From Batillaria attramentaria (lineage: Eukaryota > Mollusca > Gastropoda > Batillariidae), in NCBI GenBank assembly GCA_018292915.2, contig JACVVK020000392.1:212501-276500 (forward strand): a stretch of DNA of 64,000 nucleotides, read 5' to 3'. The position numbers and the translations under genes are program-made. The first letter of the stretch is position 1, and each line of letters begins with the position of its first letter. Positions 50,066 to 61,395 of the stretch are shown in pieces. The notes beneath the pieces are model-generated. The model was not told the DNA's origin, did not search any database, and saw only the letters and a program-made list of their open reading frames with translations.

Positions 50066-50880
50066 ACGAGAGGGGTCGCGGAACGGAAAACAGTTAACCA
50101 GCATGCACAGCTACACTGACAATGGTCCTCAGTATGTTGAGGTTGGTCAGTTAATTAGAAGAAGAAGATTCTGTGGACATTTGAACTCAGCCGGGCCCAG
50201 ACAGAACCCTCCCCCGCCTCCCACCTCTACGACCATAGCGAAGTTTGCCCGGTGTCATTTTTCCTTTAACCCCCCCCCCCCCCAAAAAAAAAAAAAAAAA
50301 AAAAAAAACCACAAAAAGAACACAAAAAAACAGGGACAGCAACAGCAAAAAGCACCAAAATTACCAAAGATTGGGGGTCGGGGGGGGGGGGGAGAAGAAA
50401 TTGAAATTACATACATGTACTTTAAATCCTTCCCGATAACCCTCACAAAGAGCAGAGCAGGGCTAGGGATAGCCCGCAAGCCTACCTCAGGTTTGTGTAG
50501 ATTTTCTTCGGGCTGAAGCAGCTGTGTGGACCTTTCAGTGATGTACTAGGAATAGAATTAGGAGACTAGCCATATCTGGGGCGATTTTTTAAGAGAGCTT
50601 GATGGACACGTAACTGAGAAGTAATGGAGACGAAAGGTTATTCGATTATCGCCCCCTCCCGCGATTAAATGGTCTCTTGGACGTCTTTTGCCCTAGACGG
50701 AGTTTAGCTTCTGATCAATGCAGACGCCTTAAAACTTGTTTTTCGTTTCTTTTCCTATTGCACTTTTTTTGTTATTCCTTCATGTTCTTAGTTTTTTGTG
50801 TTGTTGTTTTTTTGTTTGTTTGTCTTGTTTTCTTTTTGTCAATGATGGGTAGGGTTGGGATAAGAAGCCTCATCGGGGAA
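50066..50880. other. Unassigned interval with C/A and G runs
   Basis: C run and A run at 50270-50305 and G run at 50378-50392. No gene recognised. Confidence 0.5.
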
Positions 50881-50899
50881 ATGGGCCACAAATTCCCGT

Positions 50900-51120
50900 T
50901 TGAACTTTATATATATATATATATATACTCTCTCTCTCTCTCTCTCTCTCTCTCGGCGCGAGCACGAGTGTGGATGTGTGTAGGTGTGTGTGTGTGCGTG
51001 TATGTGTGTGGACTGATATTTAGTGATCATGCATTTTGTATGTTTTATTAGTGTAGCAAGGACAGATAGTAAGAGAGACCTGTGCGTCTATTATCTCATC
51101 CTTGAAAAATAAAGTTTCAG
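50900..51120 (+). mobile_element. LINE 3' UTR with T1 tail
   Basis: (TA)n, (TC)n and (TG)n, then TAGCAAGGACAGATAGTAAG, AGACCTGTGCGTCTATTATC and CCTTGAAAAATAAAGTTTCA followed by GTCAGTC. It is the plus-strand equivalent of the T1 end at 41.28 kb. Confidence 0.7.
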
Positions 51121-51124
51121 TCAG

Positions 51125-51850
<726 letters not shown>

Positions 51851-51854
51851 CACG

Positions 51855-52160
51855 CGTTGTTCTTTTTTATTTTTATTTTTACCTTTGGTTTGTTTCTTGT
51901 TGTTGATTTTTAGTTTCTTTTTATTTATTTATTTTTTTATTTGTCTTGTTTCTTCGGGTTTTTTTTGTTGTTGTTTTGTTCTGTTTTTTTTTTTATATTT
52001 CATTTATTTATTTATTTTTACTTTTTATTTATTTATTTTATTATTTGTTTTTGTTGTTTCTTTTTTTTTCTTTTTCTTTTTTTTTGCGGGGGGGGGGGGG
52101 GTTGTTTTGTTTTTTATTTGTTGGGGGGGGGGGGAGTTTGTTTGTTTTGTTTTTTATTTG
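51855..52160 (+). repeat. T/G-only tract
   Basis: TTTATTTATTTA, TTGTTGTTG and G runs (52086-52100, 52123-52134) with almost no C and few A. It is the opposite-strand counterpart of the A/C tracts. Confidence 0.88.
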
Positions 52161-52601
52161 TGAAACATTATCGGTTGGCTTCCGGATGGCCATATCTTCC
52201 GCCATTTGCATCGTTGCATGACGGGAACTGAACCTCACCTGACCTCTACAGAACAAAATCAACCTCATATCGCACTATTCCTCGCCGAAGCACCTGAAAC
52301 GGACACAATCTTGGTACCAACGACCAGCTCAGCATCGATTTCATTAGGGACGTTTTGTAGTGACTACTGGGCGGAACACGATATGAGAGGCACCTGGCGA
52401 TACGGACTGTAATTTTCATCAGTCCCGTCCATTGATTTGCAGTTAATTTCCACCTGGCGGTGTCCGGTTTCACAGGGTTCCCTGGCGGTCGATGGTACTG
52501 TAATTGATGGAGAGGTATTGGGATGATTATTGTGGATACCAATTGTTGTAAAAAAACAACAACAACAAACCAAACAAACAAACAAATGCAATTAGTTGGT
52601 T

Positions 52602-52798
52602 GTTTAAGGGTTAAGCCCTTTTCCGCCGTATATGGGTGATATTAAGGACGAGTGGGTGGGTGGGTGGGTGGGTGTTTGTGGGTTTAACGTCCTTTTCCAC
52701 CACATACGAGTGATATCAAAGACGGGGCAACGATGAAAAAGCCAGCACAAATATCTGGCCCCAACCTGGATACGAACTCACGACCCGAGCATTAGAAG
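52602..52798 (-). mobile_element. SINE-1 inserted in an older SINE-1 fragment
   Basis: The old 3' fragment is 52602-52648 (TTAAGCCCTTTTCCGCCGTA, TATGGGTGATATTAAGGAC). The younger, head-truncated SINE (52649-52798) is flanked by GATATTAAGGA (52638-52648 and 52799-52809). Confidence 0.9.
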
Positions 52799-53061
52799 GA
52801 TATTAAGGAAGGTAAGGAAATACCCCAAAACACCAACAAGAAAAACAAAATAATACAAAAAAACACCGCAACATCAAGAACACCACCACCAACAACAAAA
52901 CAAGACAAAATAAAACATCTGACACGTGGAAATGGCACTTTAGCACGCGATGCTGCTTCTGTCGGTAGGTCTACCGTTCCTCTCGCACAAACCGATGCCC
53001 CTACAGCATTGATCTTTTTATATTTTCTTTGAATAGGGTTGATATATATTATGGTGTTACT

Positions 53062-53130
53062 ACCACAAGCACAGAGTTCTCTCTTTGCTACACCGGTAAT
53101 GATGAAGGGAGAGAACTCTGTGCTTGTGGT
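53062..53130. mobile_element. 69 bp mini-MITE-like hairpin
   Basis: Perfect 22 bp inverted arms begin ACCACAAGCACAGAGTTCTC (53062-53083 and 53109-53130), with a 25 bp loop. TACT lies on both sides (53058-53061 and 53131-53134), a possible target duplication. Confidence 0.7.
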
Positions 53131-53149
53131 TACTGCTGATTAAAAAAAT

Positions 53150-53343
53150 AAAAGACCAAAACAAACCCAAATCCAAAACAAAGAAAAACAAAACAATACA
53201 AAACGAGCAACAAACTACAAAAAAAACCCCAAAAAAACAAACAAAAACAAAACTAAACAAAACCAAGCACCCCCCCCCCCCCAAAACAAAAACAACAACA
53301 CAAAAACAAAACAAACAAAACAAAACAAAACAAAAACAACAAC

Positions 53344-53418
<75 letters not shown>

Positions 53419-53670
53419 CAACAACAACCAACAACAACAACAAACAAACAAACAACAAAACATAAAATAACAACAACACACCCAAAACAAAACAAAACAA
53501 AAACAAAACAACACAACAAGAACAACAACCCAAAACGTAAAAACCCGAAACAACAAAAACAAACAAACAAACAAACAAAAAACAAACAAACAAACAAACA
53601 AACAAACAAGAACAGAACAACAAAAACAACAAAACAACAAAACAAAAACAAAACAACAATAACATAAACA
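53150..53670 (+). repeat. A/C-only tract with (AC)n core
   Basis: About 500 bp of A and C, with (AC)n at 53345-53415, a C run near 53270 and CAAACAAACAAA repeats. Confidence 0.9.
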
Positions 53671-54085
53671 ACTCAGCAAACCAAACTTCCTCAGCAGATG
53701 CCAAGAAGGGTAAGCATGATTTTTCAATTGATTCTCAAAAGATAATCCGCGCTTCAATTGAATCTAGCCAACCGTCTCTTCAAATAGCTTGATTTATGAC
53801 TTTTCTGTTGCGTGCACTGCAAATGGAAAAGTGTTCAATAACGACAATATTTTCCCTCTGTTGGCGTAGGTTAAGTAAATTCCATTGGCTTGTTCTTGCC
53901 CTGCGCACACAGCCGTCGGCCATGTTGGGTCACGTTTGAGGGTGTGTGGCCACAATGATATTTACCTTTGACATCTGCTGTAACCAGAGGCAATGAACTT
54001 CATTTGAACCTATTTCAGCGTAGGATTCCAAATCGGAATGTGTGTGGGTTCGATTTTTGACTAGAAATGATTTTCTTCGGCCTAA

Positions 54086-54415
54086 AGCCTGCTCTTAACT
54101 GGGCACAGCGGCGCGCGAAACACACATGTGCACATCACAGTCGTTGCGCTCGGTGTGTCTACTAACTACAAAACTGAACACAGCTGTGCTCGGTGACAAA
54201 CCGATTGAAGATGCACTGTCCGCCATGTTTGCGCGCCGAGTGACGTAGTACAGCCAATCAGAATCTGTTGTGGAAACCAGTCACAGTTGTGGCTATTTGA
54301 AATCCAGGTTGCTGTCAGTGATGACGCCACAGCGGCGGAAACCCCCCAAATCACAACTGTGTCACAACTGTGGACAGCACTGTGGCGCTCGGCAGTGCCC
54401 AGTTAAGAGCCGGCT
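54086..54415. mobile_element. PIF/Harbinger-like MITE, copy 3
   Basis: The 330 bp copy has AGCCTGCTCTTAACTGGGCA and inverted AGCCGGCTCTTAACTGGGCA ends. TAA is duplicated (54083-54085 and 54416-54418). Confidence 0.85.
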
Positions 54416-54418
54416 TAA

Positions 54419-55025
54419 CGCTTCCATACTTGTACTATACGCCGATCGACAAAGTCGCTAAAAACAGCCAGAGATTAGCGCTGTTTTGCTTGTCTTCAAA
54501 TAACTTCATCTCCTCAGTACACGCTGCGCTTCTACGTACGTAGAACAGCATAATATACGCCAACCCGAGTCACCACAATGATTTCAGTTGATATTTTTAC
54601 TACTTTATTATGCCTTTCGAAAAATTCGGGCTGCCTCCCCCGGGGGAAGCGCGTCGCCGCGGTGCAGCGCCACCCAATACCTATCCTATTTTTTTTTTTT
54701 TTTTTTTTTACAATTTTGCTGGGGGAGGAAAGCCGGATAACCCAGAGAGAAACCCCCGATGAGCAGCCCGGAAGCTAGGAAAAACCGGTATCACATATCA
54801 CAAGCTCGACCTGGGCTCGAACCCACGCTTCATCGCCATGACATTGGTGACGGCCGTTCAGTAGTGCAGCGGCTAAATCCGACGCGCTGCCTATTAGACC
54901 ACCGCTCACCCCCCGGCGTGTGTCCCAAGAGACTGATTCTGATGCACGGATTAAGCGCAAACGATGAAACGTTTTCCACAGCATTGTTGCATGTCTGACA
55001 AACGTATTGACACTTTGATAAACTA
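54419..55025 (-). mobile_element. Repeat X split by SINE-3
   Basis: Repeat X occupies 54419-54592 and 54914-55025 in inverted orientation (CTACGTACGTAG, GAGTCACCACAATGA; then TTTTCCACAGCATTGTTGCA, TGTCTGACAAACG). SINE-3 (54593-54913) sits between. Confidence 0.7.
54593..54913 (-). mobile_element. SINE-3, copy 3
   Basis: Minus-strand copy with ATGAGCAGCCCGGAAGC, GGGCTCGAACCCACG (B-box inverted) and ATTAGACCACCGCTCACCCC; a 20 bp T run (about 54690-54709) in the body. Confidence 0.85.
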
Positions 55026-55382
55026 TGCTTAAAAAAAAAAAAAAAAATTACACGTCTGCATCGGACTCGCCCACTGAGCCATAGAGAAACCTATATTCTC
55101 GAGTGCCAGAAGTCGCGATGTCCTGCTGCTGAAGGCCGTACTGCTTCCGGGGGGGACTTGTTGCTCGTGCAGCACCTTGCGGCGATCCGACGCCCTCGGT
55201 GACAATACACGTGACCGAGCAAGCTGCACGTGCGCTTCGCTGCACAGGAGAAACCACTCGCACGTGCATTTCCACGAACTAATTTTATTCTGAGTGTGAC
55301 TTCCGTTACAATACATAGACGGCATATGTGTGCGTGTGTGTGTGTGTGGGGGGGGGGAGGCTGTGGGGTGTGTGTGTGTGTG

Positions 55383-55455
55383 GGGGGGGGGGGGGTTTGG
55401 GAGTTTAACGTCCTTTTCCACTACATAAGGGTGATATCAAAGACGGGGCAGCGAG
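55383..55455 (-). mobile_element. SINE-1 3' stub in G-rich DNA
   Basis: TTTGGGAGTTTAACGTCCTT, TTCCACTACATAAGGGTGAT and CAAAGACGGGGCAGCGAG remain, between G runs. Confidence 0.8.
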
Positions 55456-55483
55456 GGGGGGGGGGGTGAGAGAGAGAGAGAGA

Positions 55484-56762
55484 TGATGATGATGAAACGT
55501 TTTTTTTATTCAGGATAGAGCATTTAGGCATTGCTGCCTATCTTACATGCTGTCCTGCTATTCTACATTAAAGGGTATTGAGAAAAAAATCAAAACAAAC
55601 AAACAAACAATAAAAATGTTTAAAAAAAGAAAAGTATAAACTATCTAGGGGAAATACAGGAGAGAAAAATACACACGATAAACAAATCAAAACATACGTG
55701 GCATGTGCTGATGATACTGGCTGTATGCCAAGTAAGAAATTTACAGTCGTCTCTAATATTGCAAAACATGTATGTAACACATTTCTATATACATCGTCAG
55801 ATAAGCGTATCGTGTAGAATTTGTTTGAAGTTTATGAATTTGGAAACGTTTTGGATACTCAGTGGTAAAGAGTTCCACATGGATGCCCCTGAGAAAGACA
55901 GGCTACTTTTATATATATCAACCCTTGGACGAGGCACTGGGAGCAGACTGTTCCTTGTGTTATGTTGTTTATCATGTTCGAAATTAAATAGTTGATGGAG
56001 ATATGTTGGGGCTTTGTAGTAGACAATTTTGTGCATCAGTAAGCATTTGTTAAACTCCAGATGCTGTTTAAGAGGTAGAAGTTTGAGGATTTTAAACTTT
56101 TGTTCGGTACTAGAATTACCCGAGTGTAAGAGTTTGACAGCGCGCCGGTGAACGGAGTTTACCTTTTTGAACTGATTTTCGCTGCACTCGTCCCACAAAG
56201 TGGACGCAAAATCTAGATGACTTTGCACGTGGGCATGAAAGAATAGCTTGCAGATGTCAGGGCTAACTAGGCGACTTAATTTGGATAGCAAGAATACATT
56301 TTTTGACAATAATTTACAGAGACCATCAACATGCGTTTCCCACTTTAGTTGGTCGTCAATTATGACACCTAGTAGACGGTGGTTCGAGACCTGCTCGATA
56401 GACTCGAACCCAACTGACAACCGTAGGGGAGATAGTTTGCGTTGGTGTTTTTGGCGCGTTGTAATTAGCATGCTTTTGGTTTTGGTGGTACTAATTACCA
56501 TGTGGTTGGCTTTACACCACTGGGAGATTTCAGTGAGGCTGTGCTGCAATACTTCGTTTACTTTTGACTCATGCACATCCGACGCATGGAGCGTGGAGTC
56601 GTCAGCAAACATATCACAGCTTACATTAGGGTTTGAGATGGAGAGGGGCATATCATTGATGAATAAACAAAAGAAAATCGGGCCAAGGATAGAGCCCTGG
56701 GGCACACCGAGCTTAACAACACCTTCCTCAGAAAACGCACCATTTAGATAGACTTTCTGAGA
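55484..56762 (-). mobile_element. 5'-truncated LINE with (ATC)n tail
   Basis: On the minus strand it starts next to (GA)n at about 56760, mid-RT, and runs to a 3' UTR with AATAAAAAAAACG and an (ATC)n tail at 55484-55495. The 3' UTR is nearly identical to the stub at 40.47-40.68 kb and related to 15.3 kb. The coding region is also related to 21.6-22.3 kb and 41.7 kb. Confidence 0.88.
55797..56705 (-). CDS. LINE ORF2, RT motif B to C-terminus
   Basis: The 302-codon frame starts at PQGSILGPIFF (RT motif B, residues 2-11). The frame extends upstream, reading YLNGAFSEEGVVKLGV to about 56757. Motif C FADD is at residues 33-36, with MVISTTKTKSM (motif D) near 72-82 and LLGVIIDDQLKW (motif E) near 113. 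The C-terminal thumb region ends PRPRVDIYKSSLSFSGASM, WNSLP. The motif C Asp pair is intact. Motif A with its catalytic Asp is missing, so it cannot be an active RT. No internal stop is present, suggesting a recent insertion. Confidence 0.87.
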   Translation of the reverse strand: MPQGSILGPIFFCLFINDMPLSISNPNVSCDMFADDSTLHASDVHESKVNEVLQHSLTEISQWCKANHMVISTTKTKSMLITTRQKHQRKLSPLRLSVGFESIEQVSNHRLLGVIIDDQLKWETHVDGLCKLLSKNVFLLSKLSRLVSPDICKLFFHAHVQSHLDFASTLWDECSENQFKKVNSVHRRAVKLLHSGNSSTEQKFKILKLLPLKQHLEFNKCLLMHKIVYYKAPTYLHQLFNFEHDKQHNTRNSLLPVPRPRVDIYKSSLSFSGASMWNSLPLSIQNVSKFINFKQILHDTLI

Positions 56763-57004
56763 GAGAGAGAGAGAGAGAGAGACGTGGTGTAACTTGAATC
56801 TATGTCAATGGCAGAAGGGCTTAATTTTTTTGTCAAATCCATGCTTATTGGGTCCTCTCACCAAAATGCAGCAGAAATCCATCTGCACAGAGAAATGGTC
56901 ATGAATATCTCCGCCAAGGGTTCATACCTCGCAGCATAAAAAAGGTTCGTTTTCTCGGGCCGTATTCTGTATTCTCTGGTTAATGTCTCAACACGTATAA
57001 CGCG
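56763..57004. other. Unassigned short interval
   Basis: (GA)n to 56781, then unique-looking DNA with GTCCTCTCACCAAAATGCAG. No call. Confidence 0.4.
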
Positions 57005-57655
57005 CATACAACAGTGTGTGGAAAACATTTCAACGAATGTGCTGAAAGATCTAAGCTCCCAGCAAAAAGCTTTCCGAAGTGTGAAAAAAATTTACAGAGT
57101 CGACCGTACAAGCACAGTCAACTCTGTCACAGTTGCAGAGTTTTCAGCGCTTCGGGGACCCTTATAAAACCAGAGCACGCGTTTTCCCTGGCGTTATTTC
57201 GCTTTTGGTCAGTGAGCGAGACATATCGCTACAATGTCCAGCGCCGGGATGTTGAGTGCTGCACGATCTTTCTTTCTCAGTGTCAAAACGCAAACTGAGC
57301 TGTGAATCAGGCTGCCCTTGGCTTTTGTTGGGGTTTCAGGGGCGCTGAAAACTCTGTTACTGTGACAGAGTTGACTGTGCTTGCACGGTCGACTCTAAAT
57401 TTTTTTCACATTTCGGAAAGCTTTTTGTTGGGAGCTGAGATCTGTGCACCAGAATCAGTCACTGGGGTCACAAAATAACATCTGTAACCATTGTGGTGAC
57501 TCTGGCCAGCGTAGTATAAGTTGTTCTAGAAGTGTACCGCGTACTGAGCAGACGGCGTTATCTGGCTGCAGACTGAGGACCAGCTAGACGGCGCTGATTG
57601 GTTACCGTGTTTAGAGGATTTTTCGAGTCCCAGTCTGTTCAGGAATGGACAAAGA
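57005..57655 (+). mobile_element. Repeat X split by F1
   Basis: X parts at 57005-57044 (GTGTGGAAAACATTTC) and 57443-57655 (CAGAATCAGTCACTGGGGTC, GTGGTGACTC, GTACTGAGCAGACGGCGTTA, GCGCTGATTGGT) surround F1. TGTGC beside both ends may be the duplication. Confidence 0.68.
57045..57442. mobile_element. Foldback element F1, copy 2
   Basis: About 400 bp with long inverted ends (AGATCTAAGCTCCCAGCAAA; inverted at 57442). It matches 20.38-20.78 kb throughout, including CTTATAAAACCAGAGCACGC. Confidence 0.85.
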
Positions 57656-57803
57656 AAGTCGCATTTCTCTAATAGTAGAAGATACAAAGTCTCGAAAACG
57701 GTCGCGATGGCCAAATAAAACATTCCGCCTATGTGGCAAATACCCTCAGGGCTTCGAACGTGTCAGTTTTTCATCTCAGCGGCGTGAGGAACTTTAAAAG
57801 CTT

Positions 57804-58197
57804 TAAAGGTCTGCAGTCTCAGCAAAACGCCCCAAACATTGCGTTTTTTAAAACTGCCACTCCTTCGACTATGCATAATCCAGGCTACTCAGTTTTCAGC
57901 GCTTCGGGGGCCCTTATAAAACCAGAGCACGAGTTTGCCGTGACATCATTTGGCTTTTGGTCAATGAGCGAGACATATCGCTACAGTGTCTAGCGGATGT
58001 TGAGTGCTACACGATCTTTCTCGTTCTGTGTCAAAACGTAAACTGAGCTGTGAAATCAGGCTGCCCTTGGCTTTTATTTGGGTTTCAGGGGCGCTGAAAA
58101 CTCTGCAACTGTGACAGAGTTGACTGTGCTTGCACGGTCGACTCTGTAATTTTTTTTTCACACTTCGGAAAGCTTTTTGTTGGGAACTTAGATCTTT
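57804..58197. mobile_element. Foldback element F1, hybrid copy 3
   Basis: The right arm is standard F1 (TTCACACTTCGGAAAGCTTT, TTAGATCTTT). The left arm is the alternative form (GGTCTGCAGTCTCAGCAAAA, CTCCTTCGACTATGCATAAT) also seen at 21.06, 44.99 and 49.1 kb. Confidence 0.75.
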
Positions 58198-58296
58198 AAA
58201 CATGACGGCGGGGACACGGAGGAGATACAGTTTCCCAGAAAGGCAATATCCGCGCAAATTGAAATGACACGGCCATGAGTTTTGTACGCCTCGGAC

Positions 58297-58329
<33 letters not shown>

Positions 58330-58548
58330 CGTATTGTATAGGCGCTTTACCCAATTTCATGAATCGGCTCAAAGCGCAGCGAACTGAACCTAACACACAC
58401 GCTCACGTGAATCACACGCATTCTCTCACTCACTGGACATAAACACATTACAATCACGTGGTGCGAAGGATCAGCTCAGCTGTTTAAATTTCGGAATTTA
58501 GAATTGCATTTATGTTTCAAATTTGCTGGGCTGAACATTTCCAAAGCA

Positions 58549-58580
<32 letters not shown>

Positions 58581-58739
58581 GGGGGAGCCGGAGTACCCGG
58601 AGAGAACACCCCCGACGATCGGCCCGAATGAACGGTGCCACATACGAGAAGGAAAAATTCTTTGCCCCGAGTGGGACTCGAACCCCTGACCTCCCGCATT
58701 GGTGACAAGTCTCTTAACCATTAGACCACCGACCGCCCC
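58297..58739 (-). mobile_element. SINE-4, full length, with G run
   Basis: (TAA)n at 58297-58328, then the inverted body, a G run of about 28 (58551-58579) and the inverted head (GTGGGACTCGAACCCCTGAC, CTCTTAACCATTAGACCACC). B-box and A-box are intact. Confidence 0.88.
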
Positions 58740-59421
58740 GACTTTCGACGATTGATAAGATCGGCTTCGGATATTTTGCCTAGCGTGAAGGGGCAAGCGC
58801 ATAGCTAGCACCTTCGGTGAACAATTGTGGATATCAAGTAGGAACCATCTGTTACAAAATATATATTCCCACTCCCAGATTCGTGCCTAGGGGCAAGAGG
58901 GGCTGAAAACCCTAGCCTGGTCTTATCTTTCAATCTATTGATCAGTCAACGAAGCGTCAAATGAGAAGGTGGCCAGCCTTGCCTCAAGCACTGATTACTG
59001 ATTAATCTTTCAGATTGATAGGTAATCTGATCGTAAACAATTAAACCATTTGACGCACGGAAATGGCGCGTTCGCACGTGATACTGTTCCTGTCAGCATC
59101 ACCAGATAGTCCCGTTCCAACTGGTTTAGCTTCTCCCGCCGCGAATTTCCGAAACATCGGAAACGAGGGGGGATTTTCATTTAGAAGAAGCCTTTAATGT
59201 GGGCGAAAAATTTGGGGGCAAAAAAAAAAAAAAAAATGTGTGTGCGTGATTCCGTGATTAGCTTCCATTAGATTTATTTTCCAGTTGATCGATTTTTTTT
59301 TTGTGTGTGTTCGTGTAATCCTGTTAAGCTAATTTTCTATTATAATAAACACACGTTTATATTTTCGTAGGGCGCAGCGGTTGTGGGTTGTAAGTAATTA
59401 AATTGATTTGTGTTTTTCTTG
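58740..59421. other. Unassigned interval
   Basis: Unique-looking DNA with an A run at about 59221-59236. No gene recognised. Confidence 0.5.
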
Positions 59422-59503
59422 ACTGGCGACCACGGCCCGAGCAGTCATCTGCACGCCATTTTTGTTGGTGACCACGTGGGTGAAAACGGCCGTGGTCGCC
59501 AGT
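59422..59503. other. Inverted repeat, 16 bp perfect arms
   Basis: ACTGGCGACCACGGCC (59422-59437) and its exact reverse complement (59488-59503), 50 bp loop containing GGTGACCACGTGGGTG. Confidence 0.85.
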
Positions 59504-59734
59504 TATTCAGGGATATGTTGTGCATGTTTGTGGGGAAGGAGTGGTCAAAGTGAGTAGGTAAGGGTGTCTTACGTCTCTTTGCATCGAGCAGAACCGAAAA
59601 CACCCGTCAAAGTGCGTGCAGTTAGCTCCAGTTATTTTCGTGTACTATTCTGCACAATTACCCAAGGAAATACTGGTGTCACATAATTATCCAGCTCGAC
59701 AGATCCAGGATCCGCCTGTGGTTAAACTGACAAA

Positions 59735-59888
59735 GGATGGGTTGTTTAAGGGTAAACGCCTTTCTCCACCACAGGCGGAGGAGCAACGAGAAAAGGGCCA
59801 GCACAAATAGTTGGCTCCAGCCGAGAATCGAACTCACGACCCTAGCATTGGAAGTTCAATGCTCTATCGCTCGACTGTCCCGCCTCCC
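59735..59888 (-). mobile_element. Diverged SINE-1
   Basis: GGTTGTTTAAGGGTAAACGC, TTCTCCACCACAGG, GCAACGAGAAAAGGGCCAGC, AATCGAACTCACGACCC and GACTGTCCCGCCTCCCC. GGTTGTTTAAGGGT is also at 52.6 kb, hinting at an older subfamily. Confidence 0.8.
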
Positions 59889-59951
59889 CTAAATTGACAA
59901 AGACACAACGCGGTTCTGATCAATAAAACATAGGAAGACTTGCACTTGTTC

Positions 59952-60249
59952 CACAGGGAATGGATGAAAAGGCAATGACTCTGACTTTGTATCCTCGATA
60001 GCGCACATCCTAGGACACGAAGAAGACTGTTGAGGGTCACTCCAATTTCCCAATGTACTTTCGCAACAGGCCACCTAGCAAAATACATGCATGTCGCCGT
60101 TGACGATTTTCTTTGGGGGTAGGGGGGAGGGCGGAGGGCGGGCTGGGTGAACGTCCCCCCTTGTACTATTTCACATTCACATCCAACGCAGCTTGTGAGC
60201 TATCGAGGATATAAAGTCAGAGTTATCGCCCTTCCATCCATTCCCTGTG
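59952..60249. mobile_element. 298 bp element with 50 bp terminal inverted repeats
   Basis: Arms 59952-60001 and 60200-60249 match at 45 of 50 positions, starting CACAGGGAATGGATG. The interior is non-coding. Flanks ACTTGTTC and CCTTGCCC might be an 8 bp duplication (5 of 8), which would fit hAT, but this is weak. Confidence 0.72.
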
Positions 60250-60515
60250 CCTTGCCCTGTCTCAAACATTGAATAAAAATCGCAAGGATCGCTGAGGGTC
60301 TCAGCCCATGTCTCCGCTGACAGGAAGCACAATCTAGGGAGTTTATTTCCCCTTCACACAACGGGTGACTGACCCGTTTCAGAAATCGCGCAAACTCCCC
60401 TTCTGGCGAGGAAAGCGTGATATTCCAAACCGTAATAGCTGCAAGATGCAGGCGGTTCGAAATTATGCGCAGATTTCCGTGGACAAGTCTCGTTTACAGT
60501 GTTTGACGCACTATA

Positions 60516-60521
<6 letters not shown>

Positions 60522-60546
<25 letters not shown>

Positions 60547-60550
60547 GGTG
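60522..60550. repeat. (AG)n with G-rich run downstream
   Basis: AG repeat and then a G run at about 60565-60580. Confidence 0.9.
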
Positions 60551-60959
60551 GGGTGCGTGGATGGAGGGGGGGGGGGGGGTCTTTGCCACACTTACATCCT
60601 CGTGGGCAATTTGCAAGATACCGTTTCTTTACGCTAAGGCGAGGCGAGACTTCCTGTATCCGCAGTTCCAAGAACCTGCCGGCGATTTAGTCTTTTTCTT
60701 TTTCCTTTTTTTAAAAACTTGCGCAATTTATACTCAGCATAGCGTGTAAATCAGTGCGACCCCGCATCTCTTGCGCAGTCAAAATCAATATCGTATTGAC
60801 GGAAGAAGGAAGGAAAAAAGACGACGTGAAAGAAGCACCAAAACAAACACAAAACCCTCAAACACAACAACAACAACAACAAACCAAAGACAAATAAGAC
60901 AAAGCAGGTACGCAAAGCACAGCCCAGCACCTGCTGCAGGCCGAAGGACACAAATTATA

Positions 60960-61395
60960 CACAGGGTCTCAAAATGCCTATATAATTATTCCCTATTAGC
61001 CTCAGGCGTGATAGTGACCCCTAAAAATGCTTCAGTCTAGAAACAAATTCTACCACGAAGAGACTATTCAAAGGCACGCACCTGACAGGAGTAAAAAAAA
61101 AAAATTGAATGTCTCCTTTCCGCGCAGGCCTTACTGGAGTAATACACGTCTACTTTCTCTTTAGGCTAGAGAGCCAGTTCACATAAATCCGCTTGCCTCA
61201 CTTGTGCTCGACCTCTGTGCAAAAAGTCCTAGCTTCACTGGCAGCTTGCCTCTTTTTTGCGACCGCCACGCATGTACCTTGACCTACATAACACAGAAAT
61301 CACGAAAATCACGCTTTTTCATGACAACAAACATCACTACAGACTAGCACACTCGCCAAACAGGGTACCTCAAATAAACACCAAACATTGCCAGA
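60960..61395 (+). mobile_element. Repeat U, copy 2
   Basis: Co-linear with 31270-31670, starting CCTATATAATTATTCCC and ending CAAATAAACACCAAAC. One 30 bp insertion near 61270 separates the copies. Confidence 0.6.

Noticed and set aside
53060..53704. Minus-strand frame of 214 codons
   Set aside because: Same compositional artefact over an A/C tract with (AC)n; the protein is low-complexity Phe/Val/Cys.
59530..59740. Host exon from the 64-codon frame at 59616-59810
   Set aside because: The second half is SINE-1-derived and no splice signals bound the rest.
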